Positions 44,651 through 54,489 are shown, counted from the stretch's first letter. The stretch: 64,000 nucleotides of DNA from Mesorhizobium sp. WSM2240 (GCF_040438645.1 NZ_CP159253.1:2170001-2234000), one strand, 5' to 3'. Translations and numbers: made by a program. Notes: generated from the sequence alone by a model not told the origin.

Positions 44651-45085
44651 ATGGCGGCAAATCTCCTGCTTGCAGCGATTCTGAACCTCTTGACCTTCCT
44701 CATTCACGCTATGGGGCTGGTCGCGCTCACCCGCCTTATGGATTTCCTCGCTGCGCGCCCCGTCCTGGAAGGCCGCCTATGGGCCAAGGTGGCTGCGCTG
44801 CTGGTGCTGGCGTCCGGCCTCATGGTTCTGCTCTGTGCGGAAATAGCCCTATGGGCGGTGGGGCTGGTCGGCGTCGGTGCGTTTCCCGACTTCGAAACCG
44901 CGTTCTACGTCTCGACTTCCTCGTTCGCCACCATAGGTTTCGGCGACATCCACCCGGCGGCAACATGGCGGCTGCTGGTCGCGATGGAAGGCGTCACCGG
45001 CTTCCTTATCATCGGCTGGTCGGCGGCCTATCTGGTCACCTCCGGCATCCGTTTCGGCCCGTTCGAGCGTGATATGCATTTCTAG
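44651..45085 (+). CDS. Two-helix potassium channel-like protein
   Basis: A 144-residue membrane protein with an ion-channel-2 pore: the selectivity filter TIGFGD lies between helices LLVLASGLMVLLCAEIALWAV and a final helix near WRLLVAMEGVTGFLIIGWSA, after an extra N-terminal helix. No regulatory RCK domain. Filter GFGD rather than GYGD is common in bacterial members. Probably forms a tetramer. Confidence 0.85.
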   Translation: MAANLLLAAILNLLTFLIHAMGLVALTRLMDFLAARPVLEGRLWAKVAALLVLASGLMVLLCAEIALWAVGLVGVGAFPDFETAFYVSTSSFATIGFGDIHPAATWRLLVAMEGVTGFLIIGWSAAYLVTSGIRFGPFERDMHF

Positions 45086-45154
45086 ACCTGCCGCTTGAGA
45101 CATTCCCGCTTAGCCCATAGAACGGGGCGCTACGCCGGGAGGGACGCCGCTCGC

Positions 45155-47167
45155 ATGTTCAAGAAAATCCTGATCGCCAATCGCGGCGAGATCGCCTGCC
45201 GTGTCATCAAGACCGCCAGGAAAATGGGCATAGCCACGATAGCCGTATATTCCGACGCCGACCGCGACGCGGTCCATGTCGAGATGGCCGACGAGGCGGT
45301 GCATATCGGCCCGGCGGCTGCGTCGCAAAGCTATCTCCTGCCGGAGAGGATCATCGAGGCTTGCAAGGCTACCGGCGCCGAAGCGGTGCATCCGGGCTAC
45401 GGCTTCCTTTCCGAGCGCGCATCCTTCTGCGAGGCGCTGGAAGGACAGGGCATAATCTTCATCGGGCCGAAGCCCAAGGCGATCCGCGCCATGGGCGACA
45501 AGATCGAATCGAAGAAATTCGCCAACGCCGCCAAGGTCTCGACCGTTCCGGGCTTTCTGGGCGTAATCGAAGACGCCGCCCACGCCGAAAAGATCGCCGG
45601 TGAGATCGGTTATCCCGTCATGATCAAGGCCTCGGCGGGCGGAGGCGGCAAGGGCATGCGCATCGCCTGGTCGAAGCGCGAGGTGCGCGACGGCTTCCAG
45701 TCATCGAAAAACGAAGCCAGGAGTTCGTTCGGCGATGACCGCGTCTTCATCGAAAAGTTCATCGTCGACCCGCGCCACATCGAAATCCAGGTTCTTGGCG
45801 ACGCCTATGGCAATTGCGTCTATCTCGGCGAGCGCGAATGCTCGATCCAGCGCCGCAACCAGAAGGTCGTCGAGGAAGCGCCGTCGCCTTTCCTCGACGA
45901 AAAGACACGGCGCGCCATGGGCGAGCAGGCGGTGGCGCTGGCGAGGGCGGTCGACTACCAGAGCGCGGGCACGGTCGAGTTCATCGTCGACGCGGAGAAA
46001 AACTTCTATTTCCTTGAAATGAATACGCGTTTGCAGGTCGAGCATCCGGTGACGGAACTTGTCACCGGTATCGATCTGGTCGAGCAGATGATCCAGATCG
46101 CGGCAGGCGAGAAGCTGGCGCTAAAGCAAAGCGAGGTGAAACTGATAGGCTGGGCGGTTGAAAGCCGGCTCTATGCCGAGGATCCCTACCGCAATTTTCT
46201 TCCCTCCATCGGCCGGCTGACAAGATACCAACCGCCCGCGGAGGGAAAATCCGGCGAGATCGTCATCCGCAACGACACCGGCGTCACCGAAGGCTCCGAG
46301 ATTTCGATGCATTACGATCCTATGATCGCAAAACTCTGCACCTGGGCGCCTGACCGGCTGCAGGCCATCGACGCGATGTCGGAAGCACTTGACAATTCCG
46401 TGGTCGACGGTATCGAGCACAATATCCCGTTCCTCTCCGCCCTGATGCGGCATCCGCGCTGGCGCGAGGGCCGGATCTCAACGGCCTTCATCGCGGAGGA
46501 ATATCCGGACGGCTTTGCGCCGATCATTCCGGATGCCGATGAAAAGGCGGTGCTGGCCGGGGTGGCGACGGCCGTCGAGCTTCTGCGCCGTGACCGGCTC
46601 GACCGGCTGTCGGGCCGGCTCGCTCCACATTCCGGCACGCTGAAACCCGACTGGGTGGTCCGCCTCGGCCATGAATATCTGAACGTTGCGCTCGGCGAAG
46701 GCATGGTGTCGATTCCGTTCGAAATGGACATGTCGGTGGAGGAGGGCGCTCCGCTGACGGTGGTGTCGGACTGGCGGCCTGGAGAGCCGGTCTGGCGCGG
46801 AACCATCGGCGTCCGGCAGGTCGCCGCGCAAATCCGCCCGGTCGAGAACGGCGTCCGCATCGCCTGGAAGGGCATGGCGGCGACAGCTCGTGTCATGCGC
46901 CCGCGCACGGCCGAACTCGACCGTTTGATGCCGGCGAAGATCGCGCCCGACACTTCGAAGCTGCTGCTCTGCCCGATGCCGGGGCTGGTCGTCTCGATAC
47001 TCGTCGCCGAGGCGCAGGACGTGAAGGCCGGCGAAATGCTGGCGGTGGTCGAGGCGATGAAGATGGAAAACGTGCTGCGCGCCGAGCGCGACCTGACTGT
47101 CGCGAAGATTAATGCAAAACCCGGCGACAGCCTGGCCGTCGACGCGGTGATCATGGAGTTTTTATAG
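45155..47167 (+). CDS. pccA: Propionyl/acetyl-CoA carboxylase alpha (biotin) subunit
   Basis: Biotin carboxylase plus biotin carrier in one chain of 670 residues. N-terminal FKKILIANRGEIACRVIKTAR, ATP-grasp glycine loop KASAGGGGKGMRIAW, catalytic EMNTRLQVEHPVTE, and the C-terminal biotinyl domain VVEAMKMENVLRAER with its biotinylated lysine. A ~100-residue BT-like region (WVVRLGHEYLNVAL) marks the propionyl-CoA carboxylase type. The beta subunit is not in the window. Start chosen at 45155 after GGGAGGG. Confidence 0.94.
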   Translation: MFKKILIANRGEIACRVIKTARKMGIATIAVYSDADRDAVHVEMADEAVHIGPAAASQSYLLPERIIEACKATGAEAVHPGYGFLSERASFCEALEGQGIIFIGPKPKAIRAMGDKIESKKFANAAKVSTVPGFLGVIEDAAHAEKIAGEIGYPVMIKASAGGGGKGMRIAWSKREVRDGFQSSKNEARSSFGDDRVFIEKFIVDPRHIEIQVLGDAYGNCVYLGERECSIQRRNQKVVEEAPSPFLDEKTRRAMGEQAVALARAVDYQSAGTVEFIVDAEKNFYFLEMNTRLQVEHPVTELVTGIDLVEQMIQIAAGEKLALKQSEVKLIGWAVESRLYAEDPYRNFLPSIGRLTRYQPPAEGKSGEIVIRNDTGVTEGSEISMHYDPMIAKLCTWAPDRLQAIDAMSEALDNSVVDGIEHNIPFLSALMRHPRWREGRISTAFIAEEYPDGFAPIIPDADEKAVLAGVATAVELLRRDRLDRLSGRLAPHSGTLKPDWVVRLGHEYLNVALGEGMVSIPFEMDMSVEEGAPLTVVSDWRPGEPVWRGTIGVRQVAAQIRPVENGVRIAWKGMAATARVMRPRTAELDRLMPAKIAPDTSKLLLCPMPGLVVSILVAEAQDVKAGEMLAVVEAMKMENVLRAERDLTVAKINAKPGDSLAVDAVIMEFL

Positions 47168-47168
47168 G

Positions 47169-47846
47169 ATGGATGCATCGCCGGACCGCCAGGCCATTCT
47201 CTTCGACCTCGACGGAACCCTGACGGACCCGTTGGTCGGCATCACCAGGTCGCTCGGCTATGCGCTGGAAAAGCTCGGCTGCGCCGCGCCGGCAGCTGAT
47301 GAACTGCGCTGGTGCATCGGCCCGCCGATTCAGTCCTCCTTCGCCGTGCTGCTCGAAACCGAAGACGCTGCGATCGTCGGCGAGGCCGTCCGGCTCTACC
47401 GCGAGCGCTACTCGGCAATAGGCAAATTCGAGAACACGCTGATCGAAGGCGTTCCCGAGGCGCTGGCCGAACTCGTCGCCGAGGGCTTCTATCTGGCGGT
47501 CGCTACCTCGAAGCTCAAGACCTATGCCGGCGAGATCATCGACCATTTCGACCTTCGCCGCTATTTCAGCGTGGTATACGGCTCCGAGTTCGACGGACGA
47601 AATTCCGTCAAGGCCGAACTGGTCTCCCACATACTCGCCGTCGAAGCCCTCGACGCCCGCCGCACCGTGATGATCGGCGACCGCTCGCACGATGTGGCCG
47701 GCGCCAACGCCAACGGCGTCTTTGCCATCGGCGTGCTCTGGGGCTATGGCGATCGGCAGGAACTCGAGACCGCCGGCGCGGCCCGCATCGTCGCCAGTCC
47801 CGCCGAACTGCGGGGATCGATCGCCGCGCTGCTGGAGCCGGTGTGA
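47169..47846 (+). CDS. HAD-family phosphatase (Gph-like)
   Basis: 225-residue hydrolase of the phosphoglycolate-phosphatase group: FDLDGTLTDP motif I, VATSKLKTYAG motif II/III area and MIGDRSHDVAGA motif IV. A helical cap lies between. It begins one base after the pccA stop and is likely co-transcribed. Substrate not predictable. Confidence 0.9.
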   Translation: MDASPDRQAILFDLDGTLTDPLVGITRSLGYALEKLGCAAPAADELRWCIGPPIQSSFAVLLETEDAAIVGEAVRLYRERYSAIGKFENTLIEGVPEALAELVAEGFYLAVATSKLKTYAGEIIDHFDLRRYFSVVYGSEFDGRNSVKAELVSHILAVEALDARRTVMIGDRSHDVAGANANGVFAIGVLWGYGDRQELETAGAARIVASPAELRGSIAALLEPV

Positions 47847-47883
47847 TCTGCGACGGAGTCTTGCTGAGGCTGAGACTGCCGGC

Positions 47884-48189
47884 CTATTCGGGCCATTCTC
47901 CGGCAGGCCAATCCCGGGCCATGTGGATGACCCGCAGGATCGAAATGACTTCGCGGCCGCCCTTGCTGGTGATCGAATAGGCGACAATGTAGGGCAGGCC
48001 GATCACAAGCTTTTCGTAAGTACCGGCAACCCTTCCCGGTCTGCCTGTCGCAAATTGGCTCAGCTCGTTTCCTGCTTCTTCGATGGCATCGACAATCCTC
48101 TCGGCGGCAAAGGGATTATCGCTCGCTATGTAGTGAAGGATCTCAAAATAATCCTGCCGCGCTTCTTCCGACCAGAAGACCGGCCTCAT
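47884..48189 (-). CDS. RelE/ParE-type toxin
   Basis: 101 residues with the family pattern: an N-terminal strand-helix (VFWSEEARQDYFEILHYIAS), a central ERIVDAIEEA helix and the C-terminal YIVAYSI ... VISILRVIHMARDW strands. Overlaps the antitoxin by four bases (ATGA). Whether it targets gyrase (ParE) or the ribosome (RelE) cannot be decided. Confidence 0.9.
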   Translation of the reverse strand: MRPVFWSEEARQDYFEILHYIASDNPFAAERIVDAIEEAGNELSQFATGRPGRVAGTYEKLVIGLPYIVAYSITSKGGREVISILRVIHMARDWPAGEWPE

Positions 48190-48458
48190 CCTCGGGCTGT
48201 CTTCTTGTGCGACTTTTTGGCATTCGCGATAATCTGCCGGGCCTCTGCCATCGCCTCGGCATGAGGAACGACACGCCCGGCCTCCACGTCGGCCAATCCG
48301 CGCTTGATGCCCTCGATGATCTCGAATTCACGTTCGACATAGGCGGAAACGGCCTCCGCGGCGAGGAAGGACTTGCTGCGCCTGGTGTCATGCGCCAGCT
48401 GTTCCAGTTTTTCCTTTAAAGTCTCGTCGATGCGAATAGTCATGGTGGTTGTCGTCAT
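48186..48458 (-). CDS. CopG/ribbon-helix-helix antitoxin
   Basis: 90 residues; an N-terminal strand TMTIRIDETLKEKLEQLA and following helices (SKSFLAAEAVSAYVEREF) give the ribbon-helix-helix fold, with a basic C-terminal tail. ATG at 48458. A large dyad lies 13-38 bases upstream, as expected for autoregulation. Confidence 0.88.
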   Translation of the reverse strand: MTTTTMTIRIDETLKEKLEQLAHDTRRSKSFLAAEAVSAYVEREFEIIEGIKRGLADVEAGRVVPHAEAMAEARQIIANAKKSHKKTARG

Positions 48459-48470
48459 GGTGAAAGCCTT

Positions 48471-48496
48471 GTGCTCATTTGTGTACAAGCTAGCAC
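48471..48496. promoter_or_regulatory. Dyad operator of the toxin-antitoxin pair
   Basis: Outer arms GTGCT (48471-48475) and AGCAC (48492-48496) and inner arms TTGT / ACAA share the same centre of symmetry at 48483.5. The site lies just upstream of the antitoxin start, between it and dnaE. Confidence 0.55.
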
Positions 48497-48610
48497 ATCC
48501 CCGACGCATCCAAAAGCCTGTGACCGGACACCATTCAGGCTGGACTGGCGCTGCGCGTTCCCAGACAATACATCCCACCTTTCCCTGAGTCCTTCGAGCG
48601 GCAAAAAACC

Positions 48611-51600
48611 ATGGCGGATGAGAGACTTCCACGCGATCCGCTGATGCGGGAGGCGATGGCCAGGACGGCGGCGCCGGCTCCAGCCAGCCGCGCGTTCATC
48701 CATCTGCGCGTCCATTCCGCCTATTCGCTGCTCGAGGGCGCACTGCCGATCGGCAAGATCGTCGGCCATGCCGTCAAGGACAGCGCGCCGGCCATCGCCA
48801 TCACCGACACCAACAATCTGTTCGGCGCGCTCGAATTCGCCCAGAAGACGGTCAAGGAAGGCATCCAGCCCATAATCGGCTGCCAGGTCGACCTGTTCTT
48901 CGCCGGCGAAGCCAACGAAGCCTCGCGCGGCAACGGCCATCGCCGCCAGGGGCCGGACCTCTACCCCGTCGTCCTCATCGCCGCGACCGAGGCCGGCTAC
49001 GGCAATCTGGTGCGCCTGGTCAGCCGCGCCTATCTCGACACGCCGCCCGGCGAGCCCGTCCAGATCACCACCGAATGGCTGGCCGGGATGTCGGACGGGC
49101 TGATCTGCCTGACCGGAGGCCCGCGCGGGCCGATCGGGGCGGCGCTCAAGGCCGGCCATGCCGACCTGGCCGAAAGCCGGCTGCAATCGCTGATCTCGCT
49201 GTTTTCCGACCGGCTTTATGTCGAGCTCGAGCGTGTTTCCGGCTACGACCGCGCTCTCGAAGCGACGACCGTCGATCTCGCCTACCGCCTGGCTTTGCCG
49301 CTGGTCGCCACCAACGAGGCGTTTTTCCCCGCCCGCGAGGATTACGAAGCGCATGACGCGCTGATCGCGATTGCCGACGGCTCCGTCATCGCATCCGACG
49401 AGCGGCGGCGGCTCTCGCCCGACAATTTTCTCAAAAGCCAGAAGGAGATGGCGGAGCTTTTTGCCGACCTGCCGGAAGCGATCGACAACACGGTCGAGAT
49501 CGCGATGCGCTGCTCCTATTATCCCAGGAAGCGCGCGCCGATCCTGCCGCGTTTCACCGGCGGCGACGAGGCCGACCCGACCGCGGCCCTCAAGGCAGAG
49601 GCCGACGAGCTGCGCCGCCAGGCCCGAGAAGGCCTGCAGATGCGCTTCGAGACCGCCGGGCTGACGCCGGGCTACACCGAGGAGCAGTACCGCGAGCGGC
49701 TGGAATTCGAGCTCGGCATCATCGAGCGGATGAAATTCCCCGGCTACTTCCTCATCGTCGCCGACTTCATCAAATGGGCGAAGGCCCAAAACATTCCGGT
49801 CGGCCCCGGCCGCGGCTCGGGCGCCGGCTCGCTGGTCGCTTATGCGCTCACCATCACTGACATCGACCCGCTGCGCTTCTCGCTGCTGTTCGAGCGCTTC
49901 CTGAATCCCGACCGCGTCTCGATGCCCGACTTCGACATCGATTTCTGCCAGGACCGCCGCGAGGAGGTGATCCGCTACGTCCAGGGCAAATACGGCCGCG
50001 ATCAGGTTGGCCAGATCATCACCTTCGGAACGCTGCAGGCGCGCGCCGTGCTGCGCGACGTCGGCCGGGTGCTTCAGATGCCCTACGGCCAGGTCGACCG
50101 GCTCTGCAAGATGGTGCCGCAGAACCCGGCCAATCCGGTAAAACTCGCCGATGCGGTTGCAAACGAGCCGCGCTTTGCCGAGGAGGCGGAGAAGGAGCCG
50201 ATCGTACAGACCCTGCTCGACATGGCGCAGAAGCTGGAAGGCCTCTACCGCCATGCCTCGACCCACGCCGCCGGCATCGTCATCGGCGACCGGCCGCTGT
50301 CGGAGCTGGTGCCGATGTACCGCGACCCGCGTTCCGACATGCCGGTCACCCAGTTCAATATGAAGCTGGTCGAGGAGGCCGGCCTCGTAAAATTCGACTT
50401 TCTCGGCCTGAAGACGCTCACCGTGCTGGAGACGACGGTCAAGCTGCTGCGCCGCCGCGGCGTCGAGATCGACCTGGCGAAACTGCCGCTCGACGACGAA
50501 AAAACCTACGCCATGCTGTCGCGCGGCGAGACGGTCGGCATCTTCCAGGTGGAATCGGCCGGCATGCGCAAGGCGCTGATCGGCATGAAGCCCGACCGCA
50601 TCGAGGACATCATCGCCCTGGTGGCGCTCTACCGCCCCGGCCCGATGGAGAACATCCCGACCTACAACGCCAGAAAACATGGCGAGGAGGAGATCGCCTC
50701 GATCCACCCGATGATCGACCATCTGGTGAAGGAGACTCAAGGCGTCATCGTCTACCAGGAACAGGTCATGCAGATCGCGCAGGAGCTTGCCGGCTATTCG
50801 CTCGGCGAAGCCGATCTCCTGCGCCGCGCCATGGGCAAGAAGATCCGCGCCGAGATGGACAAGCAGCGCGAGCGTTTTGTCTCCGGCGCGATGCAAAAAG
50901 GCCTCGCCAAGCCGCAGGCCGACTTCATCTTCGACCTGCTCGCAAAATTCGCCGATTATGGCTTCAACAAGTCGCACGCCGCGGCCTATGCGGTGGTCTC
51001 CTACCAGACCGCCTACATGAAGGCGCATTATCCGGTCGAGTTTTTGGCCGCCTCGATGACGCTCGACATGTCCAACACCGACAAGCTGGCCGATTTCCGG
51101 CAGGACGCGATGCGGATGGACATAGACGTCGTGCCGCCCTCGGTCATGACCTCGTTCGGCGATTTCGAGGTCGAGGAAAACCGCATCTTCTATGCGCTGG
51201 CGGCCTTGAAGGGCGTCGGCGAGGCGGCGGTCGAGCACATTGTCGAAAGACGCCGCGAAAAGCCCTTCGCCAGCCTCGCCGATTTCTGCGAGCGCATTGA
51301 CCCGAAGATCGTCGGCAAGCGCGTCTTCGAAAGCCTGATCACCGCCGGCGCGCTCGACTGCTTCGGCCATGAGCGCGCCGCCATGATGGCGGGCGTCGAG
51401 CGCATGATGGGGCTGGCCGCCCGCGCGCAGGAGAACGCCGCTTCCGGCCAGGCTGACATTTTCGGCGCCTCGCTCGCCGGCCAGTCGGAAACGCTCATCC
51501 TGCCCGCCGCCGACCCGTGGCTGCCCGCCGACCGTCTGCACCGCGAGTTCCAGGTCGTCGGCTTCTACCTCTCGGCCCATCCGCTCGACGAGTACAAGAC

Positions 51601-52144
51601 CGTGCTGGAGCGGATGCGGGTGCAGAACTATGCCGATTTCTCGCTGGCCGTGAAGCGCGGCGCCTCCGCCGGCCGGCTCGCCGGCACCGTCACATCGAGA
51701 CAGGAGCGGAAAACCCGCACCGGCAACAAGATGGGCGTGGTGGCGCTGTCCGACACCACCGGCCAGTACGAGGCGGTGCTGTTTTCCGAAGGGCTGGCGC
51801 AGTATCGCGACCTCCTGGAGGCCGGCCGCTCGGTGGTCATCACCGTCGCCGCCGAAGATAGGCCGGAAGGCATCAATCTGCGCATCCAGACCGTGCATTC
51901 GCTGGAGGACGAAGCGAGCCGCGTCCAAAAGGCGCTGCGCATCTTCGTCCGCGACGACCGCCCGATCCCCGCGCTCCAGTCGCAATTGACGGTCAAGGGC
52001 GACGGCCAGATCAGCGTCGTGGTGATAAAGCCGGAAGGGCAGGGCGAGATCGAGATCGGCCTGCCCGACCGCTACCGCATCTCGCCCCAGATCGCCTCCG
52101 CCATGCGCGCCGTGCCGGGGGTGGTTGAGGTGGAGTTGGTGTGA
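48611..52144 (+). CDS. dnaE: DNA polymerase III alpha subunit
   Basis: Replicative polymerase, 1177 residues. N-terminal PHP domain (FIHLRVHSAYSLLEGALPIG, ITDTNNLFGALEF), polymerase motifs GPGRGSGAGSLVAYAL and PDFDIDFCQDRREEVI, the fingers region FNKSHAAAYAVVSYQTAYMK, a helix-hairpin-helix near LKGVGEAAVEHIV and a C-terminal OB domain. DnaE1 type. It is divergent from the toxin-antitoxin pair. Confidence 0.96.
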   Translation: MADERLPRDPLMREAMARTAAPAPASRAFIHLRVHSAYSLLEGALPIGKIVGHAVKDSAPAIAITDTNNLFGALEFAQKTVKEGIQPIIGCQVDLFFAGEANEASRGNGHRRQGPDLYPVVLIAATEAGYGNLVRLVSRAYLDTPPGEPVQITTEWLAGMSDGLICLTGGPRGPIGAALKAGHADLAESRLQSLISLFSDRLYVELERVSGYDRALEATTVDLAYRLALPLVATNEAFFPAREDYEAHDALIAIADGSVIASDERRRLSPDNFLKSQKEMAELFADLPEAIDNTVEIAMRCSYYPRKRAPILPRFTGGDEADPTAALKAEADELRRQAREGLQMRFETAGLTPGYTEEQYRERLEFELGIIERMKFPGYFLIVADFIKWAKAQNIPVGPGRGSGAGSLVAYALTITDIDPLRFSLLFERFLNPDRVSMPDFDIDFCQDRREEVIRYVQGKYGRDQVGQIITFGTLQARAVLRDVGRVLQMPYGQVDRLCKMVPQNPANPVKLADAVANEPRFAEEAEKEPIVQTLLDMAQKLEGLYRHASTHAAGIVIGDRPLSELVPMYRDPRSDMPVTQFNMKLVEEAGLVKFDFLGLKTLTVLETTVKLLRRRGVEIDLAKLPLDDEKTYAMLSRGETVGIFQVESAGMRKALIGMKPDRIEDIIALVALYRPGPMENIPTYNARKHGEEEIASIHPMIDHLVKETQGVIVYQEQVMQIAQELAGYSLGEADLLRRAMGKKIRAEMDKQRERFVSGAMQKGLAKPQADFIFDLLAKFADYGFNKSHAAAYAVVSYQTAYMKAHYPVEFLAASMTLDMSNTDKLADFRQDAMRMDIDVVPPSVMTSFGDFEVEENRIFYALAALKGVGEAAVEHIVERRREKPFASLADFCERIDPKIVGKRVFESLITAGALDCFGHERAAMMAGVERMMGLAARAQENAASGQADIFGASLAGQSETLILPAADPWLPADRLHREFQVVGFYLSAHPLDEYKTVLERMRVQNYADFSLAVKRGASAGRLAGTVTSRQERKTRTGNKMGVVALSDTTGQYEAVLFSEGLAQYRDLLEAGRSVVITVAAEDRPEGINLRIQTVHSLEDEASRVQKALRIFVRDDRPIPALQSQLTVKGDGQISVVVIKPEGQGEIEIGLPDRYRISPQIASAMRAVPGVVEVELV

Positions 52145-52250
52145 AGGCGAAGACTGCCTCAAAGGCAATCCTTAGACCCTCTGGCCGCCATACTGGCTGG
52201 CTGATGCGCCAGACGCCTCTTCTGTGCCATTTGCTGAGCTAGAATCAGAC

Positions 52251-52277
52251 TAGCGCCTCCCGATCGGGGAGGCGCTA
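52251..52277. terminator. Perfect 11-base hairpin between dnaE and the lysin-like gene
   Basis: TAGCGCCTCCC and GGGAGGCGCTA pair perfectly around GATCG. There is no T run, so it may be a weak bidirectional terminator or RNA stabiliser between two convergent genes. Confidence 0.45.
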
Positions 52278-52322
52278 GCCGTCTGATTATTGCGCGAGAG
52301 GTGAGGCGAACCAGGCGGTTCC

Positions 52323-54407
52323 CTATACAATCACGCCGGGCTGGATGATCCTGGCGACTTCGAAATGCATGCCGTCCGGCCGCTTTTTGAAATGGCCGCC
52401 CCAGGCGAAACCGAACCGATTTGCGATCGGGACCAGCTCTCGCACGCAGCCTTTCTCTCCGATGTCAGCGGGCGTATGGCCAAGCGGGTTGAATTGAGCG
52501 TTGATGTCGAAAGCCGTTCCGAATGCATGGTTGCTAAGGGTGCTTGTGCTTCCGCGAATAAACCGCGGCACAAATGCGCCATCGAAGGTCAGGATGCGGT
52601 CCAGAAGTCCCTCTTTCTCCCACTCGAGCCACATGGCAACCAGTTGGTCGGCGGCAAGCTTGTGGAATTCGAACTCGAGCGGGCCGTTCCGGCCAAGGAC
52701 GGACTTAACGGGTATGCTCACCTTGATGATGTTCTTTTCCGGCCAATCGTTTGTGATCCGGATGTTTTCTCTGTTTCCGGGCTTCGGATCGGCAACGAAC
52801 GTGAAGGTACCGAACAGTCTTTGGCGTTCTTCGGTGCTAACCAGCGGAGCCAGGTCGAGGTGCGGTGAAGAGCCGGCCCGGCCAGCGCCCTGAACACCCA
52901 GCGCGGACGCGAAGCTGGGGACTGTCGGGTCAGTCGCCCAACCATCCTCTGCCGCCACAACCATGCAATCCGAGAACCAGGCCACGAATTTGTCTATGTG
53001 CTTGCCGGTGCCGCGGGGGAAGCAGACCAGCTTCCAGCGATTTGCGTCCGCATCGTCACGGCGCAGCGAGCCGGCGTTGTATGCGGCCGCGACCAAGGGA
53101 GGATCGAACCATGTCGAGCCTCTCTGCTGGGCGATGTAGGCTGTTCCCGCTTCGATGGAGCTTCGGGGATCCAGCAAGTCGTCGCTGCGCAGGTTCTTTC
53201 GACCGGTGGCGCTTCGGGCCGTGGCGACGAGCGTCTGCATCAACCCGACGCTCTCGTCATTGATCTTCGGTTCGGATCGTCGTGCATTTGCATCGCCGGA
53301 ACTCTCGGTCGCGATCGTCGCGACGATCAGCTCGACCGGAACGCCGTACTGCTTTGCAGCCGCGGCACAAAGCGCTCCATAGCGTTGCCAGATCGTTCGG
53401 ACAGTCGTCGGTTTCCCGGGCGTTCCCTGGGCTGGCGCTTCATCGATCGAGACGCCCCTTGGTGAAAGCGCCCAGCTTACGCCGTCAGGGAAATGGCGGT
53501 GCGGCTTCACCAGTTCGGGGATGAGCTCGCCCAACAGGCCGGGAGCAGCCGGCTTGACGGGATCTCCGGCCGGTTCGCTGTCAGGCTCCTTCTCCGGAAG
53601 AGCCGGCTTTGAAGGGGGCGGCAGGTCAAGGGTGGAGGAGCGACGGACAACAACATCGGTCGCTCGGTTGAGGACTTCCGAGGCCTGAACGGATTGTCTG
53701 GTCTGAATCTGGGCGACGAGCTGATCTTTCGATTGAGAACTCTGGGAAGAGCCGAGCCAGAAGCTCATCACGGTAGCAAACGCCGCGGTCAGCGTTCCGA
53801 CGCAGATATTGATTATCTGCAGCACGAAATCGCTGCGAACCGGAGGAACCGCCGCAAACTGGGCGTTCGTCAGACCAGCAAGCTCGATACCCGCCGGAAT
53901 CACGGGCATCGAAGTGAGTTCAAGACTGTTTTTGTTGAAGATGAACAGGCCCAGCACCACAAAGAAGCCGACCGTCACTATCAACGAAAGCGTCGGAGCA
54001 ACCCACGCCACGGGCGATCGTGCGGAACTCAGATCTTTCTGTAGGTTTCGGGCGCCACCGCGGTCCTCCCCGTCAACCCGGCGGCTGTCGATCTCGGCCT
54101 GGCGCTTCTGGGTCTCGACCTCGGCGCGGATTTTCAGTTCCCCGAGCGCTGCCTCGCGCTGGCGCTGCTCGTCGTCGAGCTTGATTCTGGTCTGCTCCAG
54201 CGCGATCTGCGCGAGTTTCTCGCGCAGATCCTCGGCAAGTTGCGGATCCTGCGCCAGCTGCTTTTGTGCCTGGACCGGGTTGTTCGTCTTGACGGAAGCG
54301 GTCACCGCCTTGGTGACGCTGTCCGCCACGGTGCCGGCTTTGTCTCCAGCGATTGCCTTGATGATCTCGGGAAACAGAGTGGCGGCAATTGCGACAAAGG
54401 GGTTCAT
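52323..54407 (-). CDS. Holin-like membrane region - lytic transglycosylase - M15 peptidase fusion
   Basis: One 694-residue chain with three parts. Residues 1-130 are a charged coiled stretch as in phage/GTA holins, then two helices (about 133-157 and 193-219) ending FWLGSSQSSQSKDQL, a typical holin end. A Pro-rich linker (255-330) leads to a lytic transglycosylase domain (about 340-480) with catalytic E368 in IATESSGDANAR, GLMQTL at 388 and AAYNAG at 441. The C-terminal domain (about 560-694) is an M15-type peptidase with predicted zinc ligands H627 and D634 in SNHAFGTAFDIN and H681 in DGMHFE. No cleavable signal peptide. It is the last gene of an operon with the 526-residue membrane protein. 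The cut bonds (glycan and peptide) follow from the families; biological role unknown. Confidence 0.8.
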   Translation of the reverse strand: MNPFVAIAATLFPEIIKAIAGDKAGTVADSVTKAVTASVKTNNPVQAQKQLAQDPQLAEDLREKLAQIALEQTRIKLDDEQRQREAALGELKIRAEVETQKRQAEIDSRRVDGEDRGGARNLQKDLSSARSPVAWVAPTLSLIVTVGFFVVLGLFIFNKNSLELTSMPVIPAGIELAGLTNAQFAAVPPVRSDFVLQIINICVGTLTAAFATVMSFWLGSSQSSQSKDQLVAQIQTRQSVQASEVLNRATDVVVRRSSTLDLPPPSKPALPEKEPDSEPAGDPVKPAAPGLLGELIPELVKPHRHFPDGVSWALSPRGVSIDEAPAQGTPGKPTTVRTIWQRYGALCAAAAKQYGVPVELIVATIATESSGDANARRSEPKINDESVGLMQTLVATARSATGRKNLRSDDLLDPRSSIEAGTAYIAQQRGSTWFDPPLVAAAYNAGSLRRDDADANRWKLVCFPRGTGKHIDKFVAWFSDCMVVAAEDGWATDPTVPSFASALGVQGAGRAGSSPHLDLAPLVSTEERQRLFGTFTFVADPKPGNRENIRITNDWPEKNIIKVSIPVKSVLGRNGPLEFEFHKLAADQLVAMWLEWEKEGLLDRILTFDGAFVPRFIRGSTSTLSNHAFGTAFDINAQFNPLGHTPADIGEKGCVRELVPIANRFGFAWGGHFKKRPDGMHFEVARIIQPGVIV

Positions 54408-54489
54408 AGCTCATCCTCACGGAAATCGGGTTGCGATCACCGAGGCCCTGGCCCGGGCCATGCCTCGGGGCTGTTGATGCGCGCTTTGG

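Noticed and set aside
48455..52168. A 1237-codon open frame on the strand opposite dnaE
   Set aside because: It mirrors dnaE codon for codon in a GC-rich genome and its translation (rich in Arg, Gln, His, Gly, Leu) matches no protein pattern; dnaE motifs are unambiguous.
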